A stretch of DNA of 64,000 bases from Planctomycetia bacterium (GTDB lineage: Bacteria > Planctomycetota > Planctomycetia > Pirellulales > UBA1268), in the NCBI GenBank assembly GCA_026401035.1, contig JAPLNR010000063.1:124001-188000 (forward strand), read 5' to 3'. Within the stretch, counting starts at the first letter, position 1, and each line of letters starts with the position of its first letter. This document shows, in pieces, positions 52,527 to 61,822 of the stretch. The position numbers were made by a program, and so were the translations under genes. The notes beneath the pieces are model-generated. The model worked only from the letters and a program-made list of their open reading frames with translations, searched no databases and was not told where the DNA came from.

Positions 52527-53158
52527 CGGCTCAGCCCCGTCGGAACGGCCGCCGTCCGCTGCGCCGGCAGCGACTGCTGGCGGAGCCCGTCGATCGTCGC
52601 GACCAGCTCGCGCAGTTTCACGTCGTCGATGCTGCCGGAGAGCACGGCGTGCACCTCGCCGCTGGTGTTGAGCAGCACGATGTTCGGCTTCCCCGGGTTG
52701 ACCCCGAACGTATGCTCGAGACGGCCCTCGAAGTCGAGCCACACCGGCACGTGGGGCGAGTCCTTGCGGACCTGCGCGCGGGCGACGGGATGCATAGCCC
52801 GCGGGAGTTCGGGCAGGCTCGCGACGGCGATCACGCGAACGTCCGGCATCCGGACGCCTGCCGGCCAGCCCGGCAGGCCAATGACCGGCTGGCGACCCCA
52901 CTCACTCGCGGAAGACTGCTGGGCCGTCGGATGGAAATGCACATGCAGCCGGCGTCCGAGCTCCTGCGCTGCCTCGGCGCCCTTCCGCTCCGCATACACG
53001 AGCACGACCACGTCGCCGCGCATCGTTCCAGTCTCGTGGCGAGATTTGAACTGATCTTCCATCGCGATGTTCACGACCCGCTGCGGCGGCTCGGCCGACA
53101 CCGACGCGAACGTGGCGAGGGCCGCCAAGAGGGCAAGGACAGGGCGGGCGTTGTGCAT
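52523..53158 (-). CDS. Exported thioredoxin-fold-like protein, 211 aa
   Basis: A signal peptide (ALLAALATFASVSAE) precedes a beta-alpha pattern close to thioredoxin or YtfJ-like domains (VVNIAMEDQFKSRHETGTMRGDVVVLVYAERKG, then VPVWLDFEGRLEHTFGVNPGKPNIVLLNTSGEVHAVLSG). The redox CxxC is absent, so any role is non-catalytic in disulfide chemistry. ATG at 53158 is preferred because residues 1-14 of the longer frame do not fit a signal. It is convergent with nadA. Confidence 0.78.
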   Translation of the reverse strand: MHNARPVLALLAALATFASVSAEPPQRVVNIAMEDQFKSRHETGTMRGDVVVLVYAERKGAEAAQELGRRLHVHFHPTAQQSSASEWGRQPVIGLPGWPAGVRMPDVRVIAVASLPELPRAMHPVARAQVRKDSPHVPVWLDFEGRLEHTFGVNPGKPNIVLLNTSGEVHAVLSGSIDDVKLRELVATIDGLRQQSLPAQRTAAVPTGLSR

Positions 53159-53253
53159 GGGGCACCTGAGGGTTGGAGAAGGCTGGGGAGTACCATGCAC
53201 CCCGCGCCGGACACAAGGCTGTTTTTGCCCTGACCGGCAGGCTCAGTCCTATC

Positions 53254-56013
53254 TCAATCCTGTTCGGCTTTCGCCGGCCGGAGGATCGAGAGAATGGCCG
53301 GCAGAAAGACGAGCGCGGTGAATGTGCAGGTCGTCACCCCCAGCGTGAGCACCCGGCCGAGGCTCTCAAGCCCCCTGTGGCTGGCCACCATCAATGCGCC
53401 GAAGCCGAGGATCGTCGTCAGCGCGTCCACGAGCACAGAGTTGGCGGTCGAGGCGCTGATTCGATAAGGGCCGGGACGCTCGAGGGCGTCGTGCATGATG
53501 TGCACGCCATAGTCGACGGCGATGCCGAGAATGAGCGGGATGCCGATCAGGTTGGCGGGATTGAGTTCGATCCCCAGCAGCCCCATGAGGCCGAGTGTCT
53601 GGGCCATGCCGAGGGCCAGTGGCAGCGCCGCGAGCAGTGAGTTTTTGATGCTGCGGAAGTCGAGCCAGAGCACGGCGAGGATCACGATCAGCGAATAGAG
53701 TGCCGCCTGTTCGTAGCTCCGTTTCATTTCGAGCGAGGCCTCGTAGGCCTGCAGCGGGTTGCCGGTCGCCCGCGGATCGACGCTCCGCACGTCCTTCACG
53801 AACCCCTCGAGCGATTCGAAATTCCAGATGTCGCCCCGCCCGTAGATCTTGAGCAGGTGCTTGCCGCTCTGACCGACGAACCGGTCGACGAGGCTCGGCG
53901 GCAGGTCGGCGAGCGTCGGCGGCTCGGGGTCGGCCACGTCGGAGAGCGCATGGAGGCGGCTGAGCAGGTCGCCCGCCGACCGCTGCTGAAACGTGGCCAG
54001 CGCCTGAAAGCATTCGTTGGGCCCCATGCGGCGGAGCGAATCGCGGGCGCGTTCGAGGTGCCAGGCCGTCCGCAGGGCGCCGGGCCGCTTCGCGGCTTCC
54101 GTCTGGGCCCAGGCAAGCGTTTCACCGAGGGCGTCGAGGCGATCGATCGGGATCTCGGGCGGCCGTTCTGGCAGCTTCGCGAGCCGGCCGCGGATCCGTT
54201 CGATGAGCGGCCGCTTGAGCTGCTCGTCCATGGGCAACAGCGACGCGATCTCGTCCACCCGCTCCACGCTCGCGAGTTTCGTGAGCTGTTCCTTCCGTGC
54301 GAGCAATTGCTCCCGGGAGTCGGCCATCGAAAGGGCATACCAGACGCTCTGATCACTCTCCGCAAGCAGCTTCTTCTCGATCTCCACGCTCTCGAGCCCG
54401 TCGGGCTGCATGTTGAGGAGGTTGTGGTCGTAGTCGAGGTCGTACATCCCCGAGGCGATCGCCATCGTCGCCGCCAGCGCCGCCAGCGACACGAATCGCG
54501 GATGCCGCATCAGCGGCGCGAGCCAGGCATGCACCGGCACCGGCTCCGGCAGCCGGCCGCCAAGGGGTCCGCGGTCGACGATCGCCACCACGGCCGGCAG
54601 CACGAGCAATTCCGCGGCGCAGCAGAGCAGAATTCCGCCGCCGGCAATCAGTCCCAACTCGGCCACGCCCACGAAGCTCGTGAGGGCGGCGCAGAAGAAG
54701 GCCACGGCGGTCGTGATCGCGCCGGTGAGAATGCCCGGGCCCACCGAGGCGCTCGTCTCAAGGAGCGCCGCCTCGCAGTCGAGACCGCGGCGCCGCATCT
54801 CGAGGTAGCGGCCGATGTAGTAGGTGCCGTAGTCGATCCCGACGCCGATCATGGTGACGGTGAACGTCACGCTCAGGATATTCAGATGGCCCACGCTCGC
54901 CGTCGCCCAGCCAAAGGCCCAGGCCATGCCGATGACGAGCACGCCGTTGGCCATGAGCGCGTGCCGGACGCCGCCGAAGCCGGCGATGATCACCACGATC
55001 ACCGCCGCGAGCGATAGGCCACTGGCCCACACCATCGATTGGGCACTCGCCCGCATCTCATCGTCTTCCATGACGGGCAGGCCCGTGAGGCCGATCGTCA
55101 CGTCGGGATGCCGCGCAGACGCCAGTTTCATCAGCCGCCGCAATTCGTCCGTCGCGGCAGAGGCACCGGCGAAACCCTCCTTCACCTTCGCCAGCCGCAG
55201 GAGCACGAACCCGAGTTTGCCGTCCTTGGCGAGCAGGTGCTCGCTCGACAGGTCGCGGAGCGTGGAGAGCGACTCCGGCATTCCCGGCCAGGGGGAGATG
55301 TATTCACCGGGCCGGGCATCCCCGGGCTGCGTCCGCGCATCGAGCCCCGCCACGAGGCTCTCGCTGTAGCGTTCCAGCGCGGCCGTGGGCGGCTCGTCGT
55401 TCGCCTGCGGCGTCGCCGGCGGGCCGGCCACCATCTGACCGGCAAGCCCACCCACCATCGAGGCCACCTTCAACTGGGCCCAGCCGCCGTCGAGAATCGG
55501 CTGCGTGCGCTCGATGAAGCGGTCGATTTCGGCGAGGTCGGCGGGCGACAGGTAATGCAGGCCCTTCGCGCGAATCTTGGAGAGATCGACCTCGTGGAGC
55601 ACGGAGCGGAAGAGCGTGCCATCGCGGGCCACCTCTTCCGAGACCTCCCCGAGCACCCGGATCACGCTCTCGCGCGAAGCCCCCTCCACCACGACGACGG
55701 CGTCGTCATCCTCGCCGAACTCCGCGATGTAATCGATCCACAGCTTGTTGTATTCGCTCTTGGGATCGAGCAGATCGGTGCGGTTCACCTTGTAGCCAAG
55801 GGATTGCGACGCCCACCAGCCCGTGGCCACGGCCGACCCGACCGCCAGCAAGACGATGGTGAGGCTGTATCGCAGGCAGAGCCGTGTCCAACCGACAAGC
55901 GCGCGGCCGAGCAGACTCGGGCCGGCGGGGTTCGCGGCCGACTCCGCGCGGTCGTGCCCGACGACGGACTCGTCGGTGCCGGCCTCGGCCTCGTGTTCGC
56001 TCTCTCGCGGCAT
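53254..56013 (-). CDS. MMPL/RND-family transporter, HpnN-like
   Basis: A 919-residue protein with two repeats of one membrane helix, a large exported domain and five more helices. The RND-type motifs include GVGIDYGTYYIGRYLEMRRRG in the first half and GIAVDYGVHIMHDALERPG in the second (GxxxD before the charged loop). The size and sequence suit HpnN-like proteins, which move hopanoids to the outer membrane, but the hopanoid genes are not near, so the substrate is uncertain. The ATG at 56013 gives a normal N-terminus. A 265-nt gap upstream holds no recognised feature. Confidence 0.88.
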   Translation of the reverse strand: MPRESEHEAEAGTDESVVGHDRAESAANPAGPSLLGRALVGWTRLCLRYSLTIVLLAVGSAVATGWWASQSLGYKVNRTDLLDPKSEYNKLWIDYIAEFGEDDDAVVVVEGASRESVIRVLGEVSEEVARDGTLFRSVLHEVDLSKIRAKGLHYLSPADLAEIDRFIERTQPILDGGWAQLKVASMVGGLAGQMVAGPPATPQANDEPPTAALERYSESLVAGLDARTQPGDARPGEYISPWPGMPESLSTLRDLSSEHLLAKDGKLGFVLLRLAKVKEGFAGASAATDELRRLMKLASARHPDVTIGLTGLPVMEDDEMRASAQSMVWASGLSLAAVIVVIIAGFGGVRHALMANGVLVIGMAWAFGWATASVGHLNILSVTFTVTMIGVGIDYGTYYIGRYLEMRRRGLDCEAALLETSASVGPGILTGAITTAVAFFCAALTSFVGVAELGLIAGGGILLCCAAELLVLPAVVAIVDRGPLGGRLPEPVPVHAWLAPLMRHPRFVSLAALAATMAIASGMYDLDYDHNLLNMQPDGLESVEIEKKLLAESDQSVWYALSMADSREQLLARKEQLTKLASVERVDEIASLLPMDEQLKRPLIERIRGRLAKLPERPPEIPIDRLDALGETLAWAQTEAAKRPGALRTAWHLERARDSLRRMGPNECFQALATFQQRSAGDLLSRLHALSDVADPEPPTLADLPPSLVDRFVGQSGKHLLKIYGRGDIWNFESLEGFVKDVRSVDPRATGNPLQAYEASLEMKRSYEQAALYSLIVILAVLWLDFRSIKNSLLAALPLALGMAQTLGLMGLLGIELNPANLIGIPLILGIAVDYGVHIMHDALERPGPYRISASTANSVLVDALTTILGFGALMVASHRGLESLGRVLTLGVTTCTFTALVFLPAILSILRPAKAEQD

Positions 56014-56278
56014 CGTCTTTCACCTACCGGCAGACACAGGAAGAAGGCCAGGGATGGCTTTTTCCACGGGCGGCTTGGGGGGACGATGGTAGGGAACCTG
56101 CGCAGTCGGGCCAACACCCGCTTTGCCGCGGCGGTGGCAAGCGGGGTGGGCTGGGGACCCGCAAAATTTCGGTGGGCGAATTGATTGGGCCGAACCGTCC
56201 CCGCAGGCCGAATACTTTTCCTGACCGGGGCCCGGGCGATTGGGGGCCGATCCGAACGTTTTTGAGGGGGGATTCTTC

Positions 56279-57220
56279 ATGCGTGTGCACCGTGTGCCGG
56301 CTCGTTTCGTGGCCTTGATTGGCCTGTTTCTCGCAGCGGTCGCGCCGACGGTGCGACTCGAGGCTGCCGAGAGTGCCGCGGTTCCGGGCCTGCTCTCCAC
56401 CCTCTCCGACGGCGGCTCCTCGAGCCGCGAGTCGCGGCGGCAGGCGATCGCGGCGCTGCCGCTGGAAAAGATGGCCGAGCCACAGCGCCGCGCGATCGAG
56501 AAGGCCCTCCGCGCAACGACCCTCTACCGCCGGCTGCCGGCGCAGACGTTCGTCTGCGACGCCGATCTCTTCGAGTTTGCGATCGAAAGCCCAGAGTCGA
56601 TCGTCGACATCTGGCGGGTGCTCGGCATCAGCAGGCTCGCGCTCGATCCGGCCGGGCCGGACCAATGGCGGCTGGCAGACGGTTACGGCACGGTCGGCAT
56701 GCTCCGGCTCCTCCACCACGAGCGTCAGAGCCACAAAGGCACGCTCGTTTTTCATGGCCGCGGTGCCTACACCGGCTCGCTGGCGCCGAAACCGCTCTCG
56801 GGCGCCTGCCTGCTCGTCGTGCAGCACAAGCCGGCTGCCCCTGCCGCCGATGGACGCCCGCGGCAGCAGATCCAGATCGACGCCTTCGTCGACGTCGACG
56901 GCATGGGGCTCGAGATCGTCACCCGCACGCTGCAGCCGCTCATCGTCCGTTCGGCGGCATCCAACCTCCACGAGATCTGCCTCTTCCTGTCGACCCTCTC
57001 GGAGGCCGCCACGGAGAATCCGGAAGGCGTCGTCCACCTCGCCTCGCGGCTCACGCGCACCACTCCTGAGGATCGCCAGTCGCTCGCCATGATCGCCCGG
57101 ACGGCCGGCAAGAACAGCCCGCTCGCAGCCGCCACGCCGGACGATGCCCAGCGGCTGCAGACCGAACTCGCCGCCCGCTGGCTCTCCACCAACGATCTCG
57201 ACGACATGCATCGCCAGTAG
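56279..57220 (+). CDS. Exported hypothetical protein, 313 aa
   Basis: A Sec signal peptide (VALIGLFLAAVAPTVRLEAAE) is followed by a mixed alpha/beta body (LWRLADGYGTVGMLRLLHHERQSHKGTLVFHGRG, then IQIDAFVDVDGMGLEIVTRTLQPLIVRSAASNLHE). No family is recognised; it is likely envelope-located. A run of G/A before the ATG at 56279 serves as ribosome-binding site. The TAG stop begins palindrome copy 15. Confidence 0.78.
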   Translation: MRVHRVPARFVALIGLFLAAVAPTVRLEAAESAAVPGLLSTLSDGGSSSRESRRQAIAALPLEKMAEPQRRAIEKALRATTLYRRLPAQTFVCDADLFEFAIESPESIVDIWRVLGISRLALDPAGPDQWRLADGYGTVGMLRLLHHERQSHKGTLVFHGRGAYTGSLAPKPLSGACLLVVQHKPAAPAADGRPRQQIQIDAFVDVDGMGLEIVTRTLQPLIVRSAASNLHEICLFLSTLSEAATENPEGVVHLASRLTRTTPEDRQSLAMIARTAGKNSPLAAATPDDAQRLQTELAARWLSTNDLDDMHRQ

Positions 57221-57240
57221 GACAGGCGTCGGCCTGCCGC
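57217..57240 (+). repeat. Stop-codon palindrome, copy 15 (diverged)
   Basis: TAG at 57218-57220 ends the 313-aa gene, followed by GACAGGCGTCGGCCTGCC, where both arms have a substitution. The convergent SH3-domain gene ends 27 nt downstream. Confidence 0.7.
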
Positions 57241-57246
57241 ACGGCT

Positions 57247-58767
57247 TCACCGGGTCGTGTCGCCGCTGACCGCCGGAACGACGGCGATCCGCGGCCGGGC
57301 CTCGGCGGCCACCAGATAGGGCCGCTTGTATTCCGGCATGTAGCCCTGCGCTCCGCGGACCGACACCTGCTGGCCCACCAGCGGCGCGAGGTTCACCCCC
57401 GTCTGCGGCGCGACAAAGGCGAGAACAGAATTGTTGTCGTCGACGATCGCCCACCGCGGCGCGTCGGGGCGCCGCGACACGACGGTGGCCAGCCGGCCGG
57501 TGGTCTCCATCACGTTCGGCGGCGTCCAGGTCGGCTGGCCGTCGGCCGGCACGCCACCAGGAAACACGCCGGGGCGGATCGGCCGCGAGCCGACGCCGGA
57601 GAGGCTCGACCACATGCTCCCCAGCCGCAGCGGCGAGGGATCGGCCGGGACGTTCACCGCGAGTGCCTGCTGCCTGTTTTGGATCGCCTCGAACCGCGTA
57701 AGCCGGGCGTCGATCGCCTCTGCCCGGAGCCGTTCCGACTGCGTGTTGGTCTGCGCGGCCGCGAGCCGCAGCCGTTCCCGCAACTGCGCGAGGTTCCATT
57801 GCTCGTTCGGCCCGGCCACGGCCAGCGAGAGCGCCAGGTCGATGTCGGCCAGTTCGTCAGTCACGCCCGCCGCGCCGCCGCTGGTCGCCGCCACGGGCCC
57901 CGGCCGCGGCGCCGCGTCGAACACGCCGGTGCCCATCGGCAGCCAGCCAGAGAAAAGTCGCTTCGAAAGCGGCACCGGCTCGAGCGTTGGTGGATCGATG
58001 GCGGCCGTCGGCTCCGGCACGGCGGCCTCGCGGGCCTCGTTGACGGCCAGTGCGATCGCCTCCCCCGCTTCCTTGATCGCGACCGCGGCCTCGGCGGCGG
58101 AGGCGCCGGTCGCCCGCTCGGCGGCGATCCCGGGCTGCGGCACGAGCGCTGCAAGTTCGGGAGACAGTTCGAGATCGGCAAGCCGTGCCCAGCGAAACTC
58201 GCCCGCGGGCGGCTCGATCCGCGCCCAGAGCCCGGCATGCCGGCCCGCCGGAATCCGCACCTGGTCGATCACCTCGACGCGTTCACCCGCCTCCAGACTC
58301 ACCTGCGCCACATGCCGCAGGTCGTTGAGTTGCGAACCGATCCGAGAGACTGCGCCATCGGCGACGATCACCCCTGTGTACGAGCCCCGCGCCGCGGCAG
58401 TCGGAACATTCGCGGGCTGCTCGCCCAGCCGCGCCTCCTCGTCGACGTCGGCGGCGCGAATCCAACTGAAGCTGCCGGCGACCGGCCGCACCGCACAGTA
58501 TCCGGAGCCCTCCGTGTCGACCGACCAGACCTCGACCGCCTGACCGTGCCCGATCCGTTCGGTGGGATAGAAATCATCGCTCGGCCCGGCCCGCAGGTAG
58601 GTGTGCGCCGCCGCCACCTTCACCGCCGCCGGAAAGGGCGCCTTCGATTCGACCGCGTTGTCAGCGGCCGGCGCGGCGGGTGACATCACCAGCGCGATCA
58701 GCACGACAGTCGTGACGCTGCAGGCAGCCAGCGGCGTGGAGCGGTGCGGGGTCTTCAATCGCAGCAT
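57247..58767 (-). CDS. Exported bacterial SH3-domain protein, 506 aa
   Basis: A signal peptide (CSVTTVVLIALVMSPAAPAAD) is followed by an SH3b-type domain (VAAAHTYLRAGPSDDFYPTERIGHGQAVEVWSVDTEGSGYCAVRPVAGSFSWI), a second SH3-like segment (LEAGERVEVIDQVRIPAGRHAGLWARIEPPAGEFRWA), then a long low-complexity middle, a short helical stretch and a C-terminal beta segment (GRLATVVSRRPDAPRWAIVDDNNSVLAFVAPQ). SH3b domains often bind peptidoglycan, so an envelope role is inferred. ATG at 58767 (MLRLKTPHRSTPL) is preferred over 58806. Confidence 0.82.
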   Translation of the reverse strand: MLRLKTPHRSTPLAACSVTTVVLIALVMSPAAPAADNAVESKAPFPAAVKVAAAHTYLRAGPSDDFYPTERIGHGQAVEVWSVDTEGSGYCAVRPVAGSFSWIRAADVDEEARLGEQPANVPTAAARGSYTGVIVADGAVSRIGSQLNDLRHVAQVSLEAGERVEVIDQVRIPAGRHAGLWARIEPPAGEFRWARLADLELSPELAALVPQPGIAAERATGASAAEAAVAIKEAGEAIALAVNEAREAAVPEPTAAIDPPTLEPVPLSKRLFSGWLPMGTGVFDAAPRPGPVAATSGGAAGVTDELADIDLALSLAVAGPNEQWNLAQLRERLRLAAAQTNTQSERLRAEAIDARLTRFEAIQNRQQALAVNVPADPSPLRLGSMWSSLSGVGSRPIRPGVFPGGVPADGQPTWTPPNVMETTGRLATVVSRRPDAPRWAIVDDNNSVLAFVAPQTGVNLAPLVGQQVSVRGAQGYMPEYKRPYLVAAEARPRIAVVPAVSGDTTR

Positions 58768-58842
58768 CGGCGAATCCGTCCTTGGATCGTCGCGAGTCCG
58801 ACACACGGCGCGTGCGGACGTTCAACTCAATGCATCAAAACA

Positions 58843-58881
58843 AGCGCGTAGACGAGGCTTGGGCGTCCTCGTCTACGCGCT
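58843..58881 (-). terminator. Strong hairpin with T-rich tail on the minus strand
   Basis: AGCGCGTAGACGAGG (58843-58857) and CCTCGTCTACGCGCT (58867-58881) are perfect 15-bp arms around a 9-nt loop. On the minus strand the stem is followed by TTGTTTTG, which fits an intrinsic terminator for the operon read from 64000 to 59019. The remaining sequence in the 58768-59018 gap shows nothing further. Confidence 0.65.
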
Positions 58882-59018
58882 CTGGCAGCCGTGCAATAAC
58901 GCCCGGCCTCCACAGGTCTTGTAGACCACCCGCGGCGGTTGCTCAAGCCGCGATTTTTGAACGCCATAACGGCCGAAAAATGGGCGGCCGCCAGCCGGGC
59001 AGCCCCCCCACGTTTGAG

Positions 59019-59999
59019 CTACTTGCCGGCAGGCGGGGCGGTTGGGGAAACCTGCGCCCGGGGTGGCTCTGGCCAGGGATGCTGTGCCAGCGTCGCCAGC
59101 GCCAGCACCAGCGCCTGCGTGCCCAGCCGCCCCTGCCCCTGCTCCAGCAGCCGCGCGTAGAGCGACTCGGCGAGCCCGAGCCCCGGCAGGGCGATCCGCA
59201 TCCGCCGACACTCCTCGAGCGCGAGCCGCATGTCTTTCACGAAGTGCTCCACCATGAAGCCCGGCGCGAAGTCGCCGCGCACGATCCGCGGCGCGAGGTT
59301 CGTGAGCGACCAGCTGCCGGCGGCACCCGGCGTGATCGCGCGGAGCGTCGTCTCGATGTCGAGTCCCGCGCGGTGCGCAAAGAGGAGCGCTTCGCAGATG
59401 CCGATCATGCCGGAGGCGATCGCGATCTGATTGACGAGCTTCGTCCGCTGCCCGCTGCCGGGACGACCGCAGGCCACGACCGTGCCCGCGGTCGCGCGGA
59501 AGCATTCGGCAAGCGCCTGTTGTGGCGGCTCGTCACCACCCACCATGACGGTGAGCGTGCCCTCGCGGGCCCCCTTGTCGCCTCCCGATACGGGCGCGTC
59601 GAGGCTCCACACGCCGCAGTCGAGCGCGATCTCGTAGACCTCTTCCGCCAACCCGGGCGCGCTGGTCGTGTGATCCACGACGATGCCCCCGGGGCGCAGC
59701 GCGGCGAGCACGCCACGCGGGCCGAGCAGCACCTCGCGCACGTCCTCCGGATGGCCGACCATCGTGAAGACGACATCGCTCGCCGCCGCCACGGCCGCCG
59801 GCGAATCTGCCCAGACGGCGCCACGGTGGAGCAGATCCTCGGCCGTGGCCCGGGTGCGGCTGAAGAGCGTCAGCGAAAAGCCGGAGTCGAGGAGCCGGGC
59901 CGCCATCGACCGCCCCATCACACCGGCGCCGATCCAGCCCAGCTGCGTTTCACCGGGCAGTGCCGAGCGTGGCGGCAGCGGCGTGGCACGGCCTTCCAT
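59019..59999 (-). CDS. 3-hydroxyisobutyrate-dehydrogenase-like NAD(P)-binding oxidoreductase
   Basis: A 326-residue beta-hydroxyacid dehydrogenase. LGWIGAGVMGRSMAARLLDSG is the Rossmann glycine loop, DHTTSAPGLAEEV and APVSGGDKGAREGTLTVMVGG cover the substrate-binding motif, and GSGQRTKLVNQIAIASGMIGICEAL supplies the catalytic-region Lys. The substrate is unknown. The start overlaps the stop of the upstream membrane-protein gene by one base (TGATG). It is the last gene of the NfeD-FloA run. Confidence 0.93.
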   Translation of the reverse strand: MEGRATPLPPRSALPGETQLGWIGAGVMGRSMAARLLDSGFSLTLFSRTRATAEDLLHRGAVWADSPAAVAAASDVVFTMVGHPEDVREVLLGPRGVLAALRPGGIVVDHTTSAPGLAEEVYEIALDCGVWSLDAPVSGGDKGAREGTLTVMVGGDEPPQQALAECFRATAGTVVACGRPGSGQRTKLVNQIAIASGMIGICEALLFAHRAGLDIETTLRAITPGAAGSWSLTNLAPRIVRGDFAPGFMVEHFVKDMRLALEECRRMRIALPGLGLAESLYARLLEQGQGRLGTQALVLALATLAQHPWPEPPRAQVSPTAPPAGK

Positions 60000-60688
60000 C
60001 ACCAGCGGTCCACGGGCCGCTCCAGCACCTCGCGGAGCAGGATCGTCTGCCGGATCGTGGCCGGGTTGCGGAGTGCCTCGAGCAGTTCCGCGGCGGTCGA
60101 CACCGGGAGCTTCGCGGTTCGTTTCAGCGCGGCCGGCGCGGCTGCGGGCTGGCCGGCCAGCGGGGATCGGCCGGCCCGCAGCGGCGCATTCGCCAGACCG
60201 ACCCCCGGCCGGTCGTGCTTGAGATCATGCGCGAAGGCATCCTGCACGTGGCGGGCCACGTCGGTCTTTCCGGCCGCAAACGAGCCGACGTTCCGCTCGA
60301 CCCCGGCCCGCGGCGCCGTCTCGCGGCTCGACACTGCGGGCGGAGTCACCGCCTTCGCGACCACCGGCCTGGGGGCGGCGGGCTTGGGCTGGGCAATCGG
60401 TCGCGGCTGCGGCTTCGGCTGCACAGGCCGCTCGCCCGTGGCCTGCCGCAGAAATTCCTCGATCTGTTTCTGCAGGTCGCCGCGCAGTTCGGGCCCGGCT
60501 TCGGGGGCCGCCGGCGGCTGCGGCCGGGCGCCGCCATTGCCTTTCGCCGCCTCTCCGCCCCCCGCCACGCGGCGGAAGATCGCGAACACCTGCGAGAGAA
60601 TCCAGAAACCGACGAACAGAACCGGCAGGAGCGACTCCAGCCAATCGATCGCGGCGGCAAAGAGGAGACAGGCGACGGGGGCGTTCAT
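59999..60688 (-). CDS. Membrane-anchored hypothetical protein, 229 aa
   Basis: One N-terminal transmembrane segment (LLPVLFVGFWILSQVFAIF) is followed by a Pro/Ala/Gln-rich, disordered-looking region. A short helix with LQKQIEEFLRQATG comes first, and the C-terminus ends in a conserved-looking helix (AAELLEALRNPATIRQTILLREVLERP). Family not recognised. Its position 49 nt downstream of floA and one base before the dehydrogenase gene suggests a link to the microdomain genes. Confidence 0.72.
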   Translation of the reverse strand: MNAPVACLLFAAAIDWLESLLPVLFVGFWILSQVFAIFRRVAGGGEAAKGNGGARPQPPAAPEAGPELRGDLQKQIEEFLRQATGERPVQPKPQPRPIAQPKPAAPRPVVAKAVTPPAVSSRETAPRAGVERNVGSFAAGKTDVARHVQDAFAHDLKHDRPGVGLANAPLRAGRSPLAGQPAAAPAALKRTAKLPVSTAAELLEALRNPATIRQTILLREVLERPVDRW

Positions 60689-60737
60689 GATCGTTCCATC
60701 CTATCCGGGCCGCTGCGGTCGCGGCCCGCGCTGTGAA

Positions 60738-61754
60738 TCACTGGGCCATGGCCGAGCCCGGCAGGCCGCCCGTGGCGATCGTCCGTCGCATGTCGGTGTC
60801 GGCCTGGAGATTTCGCAGTTTGTAATAGTCGAGGATGCCCAGATTGCCGCTGGCGAGCGAATCAGCGATCGCCCGCGGCACCTCGGCCTCCGATTCCACG
60901 AGCGCCGCGCGGCTTTCCTCGATTCCCGCCACCATCTCCTGCTCCTTCGCCACGGCCATCGCGCGACGGCCCTCGGCGTTGGCCCGTGCCACGCGGGTGT
61001 CGGCTTCGGCCTGGTCGGCCTGCAGGCGGGCGCCGATGTTGGCGCCCACGTCGATGTCGGCGATGTCGATCGAGACGATCTCGAACGCCGTATTTGCATC
61101 GAGCCGGCGGGCCAGCACCGTCTTCGAGATCACGTCGGGGTTTTCCAGCACGCTGGTATGCCGCTCGGCCGAGCCGATCGCCGACACGATCCCCTCGCCC
61201 ACCCGCGCGATGATCGTTTCCTCGGTCGCGCCGCCGATGAGTTGGTTCAGATTCGTGCGCACGGTCACCCGCGCCCGCACCTTGAGCTGGATGCCGTTCT
61301 TGGCGACGGCGTCGAGCGACTCGCGGCCGCTGTTCTTGCCCGGGCAGTCGATGACCTTCGGATAAACGCTCGTCTGCACCGCTTCGCGGACGTTCCGTCC
61401 CGCGAGGTCGATCGCGGTGGCGAGCTTCCAGTCGAGCTCCTTGATCTTCGCCTTGTTGGCCGCGATCAGCGCCTGCACGACCAGGGGCACGCGTCCGCCG
61501 GCGAGATAGTGGGCCTCGAGCGCCTGCCGCGTGAGGCCGGTGGAATCACCGAGCCCCGCCTGCACGGCCATGATCTTGCTCCGCACGATGACGTTGGGAT
61601 TCACTTTCTTGAAGCTCATCGCCACGAGATCGAACAGGCCGATGCCGGCGCTCGAGGCATACGACTGCAGCCAGAGCCGCAGGTAGCGGGCCATGAGCCC
61701 GAACACGAGCAGGAGGGCGAAGATTCCCAATCCGAGCAGGATCAACGTGGGCAT
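60738..61754 (-). CDS. floA: Flotillin-like protein FloA
   Basis: A 338-residue protein of the FloA (UPF0365) family, which scaffolds membrane microdomains. A single hydrophobic N-terminal segment ([19 protein letters not shown]) is followed by an SPFH-type domain ([18 protein letters not shown], then [13 protein letters not shown] and [36 protein letters not shown]). The C-terminal Ala/Glu-rich helix ([30 protein letters not shown]) drives assembly. It follows the short NfeD gene by 68 nt, the standard nfeD-floA order. Confidence 0.95.
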   Translation of the reverse strand: MPTLILLGLGIFALLLVFGLMARYLRLWLQSYASSAGIGLFDLVAMSFKKVNPNVIVRSKIMAVQAGLGDSTGLTRQALEAHYLAGGRVPLVVQALIAANKAKIKELDWKLATAIDLAGRNVREAVQTSVYPKVIDCPGKNSGRESLDAVAKNGIQLKVRARVTVRTNLNQLIGGATEETIIARVGEGIVSAIGSAERHTSVLENPDVISKTVLARRLDANTAFEIVSIDIADIDVGANIGARLQADQAEADTRVARANAEGRRAMAVAKEQEMVAGIEESRAALVESEAEVPRAIADSLASGNLGILDYYKLRNLQADTDMRRTIATGGLPGSAMAQ

Positions 61755-61822
61755 GCCAAAACTCCAAAGGGTGGTTGGGCGTCAGCCCGACGCTCCAAGC
61801 GTTGTTCCGGATCGGCGTCCAG

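Noticed and set aside
56014..56278. Gap before the 313-aa exported protein
   Set aside because: Apart from the ribosome-binding site at its end, no repeat, hairpin or reading frame that I could support.
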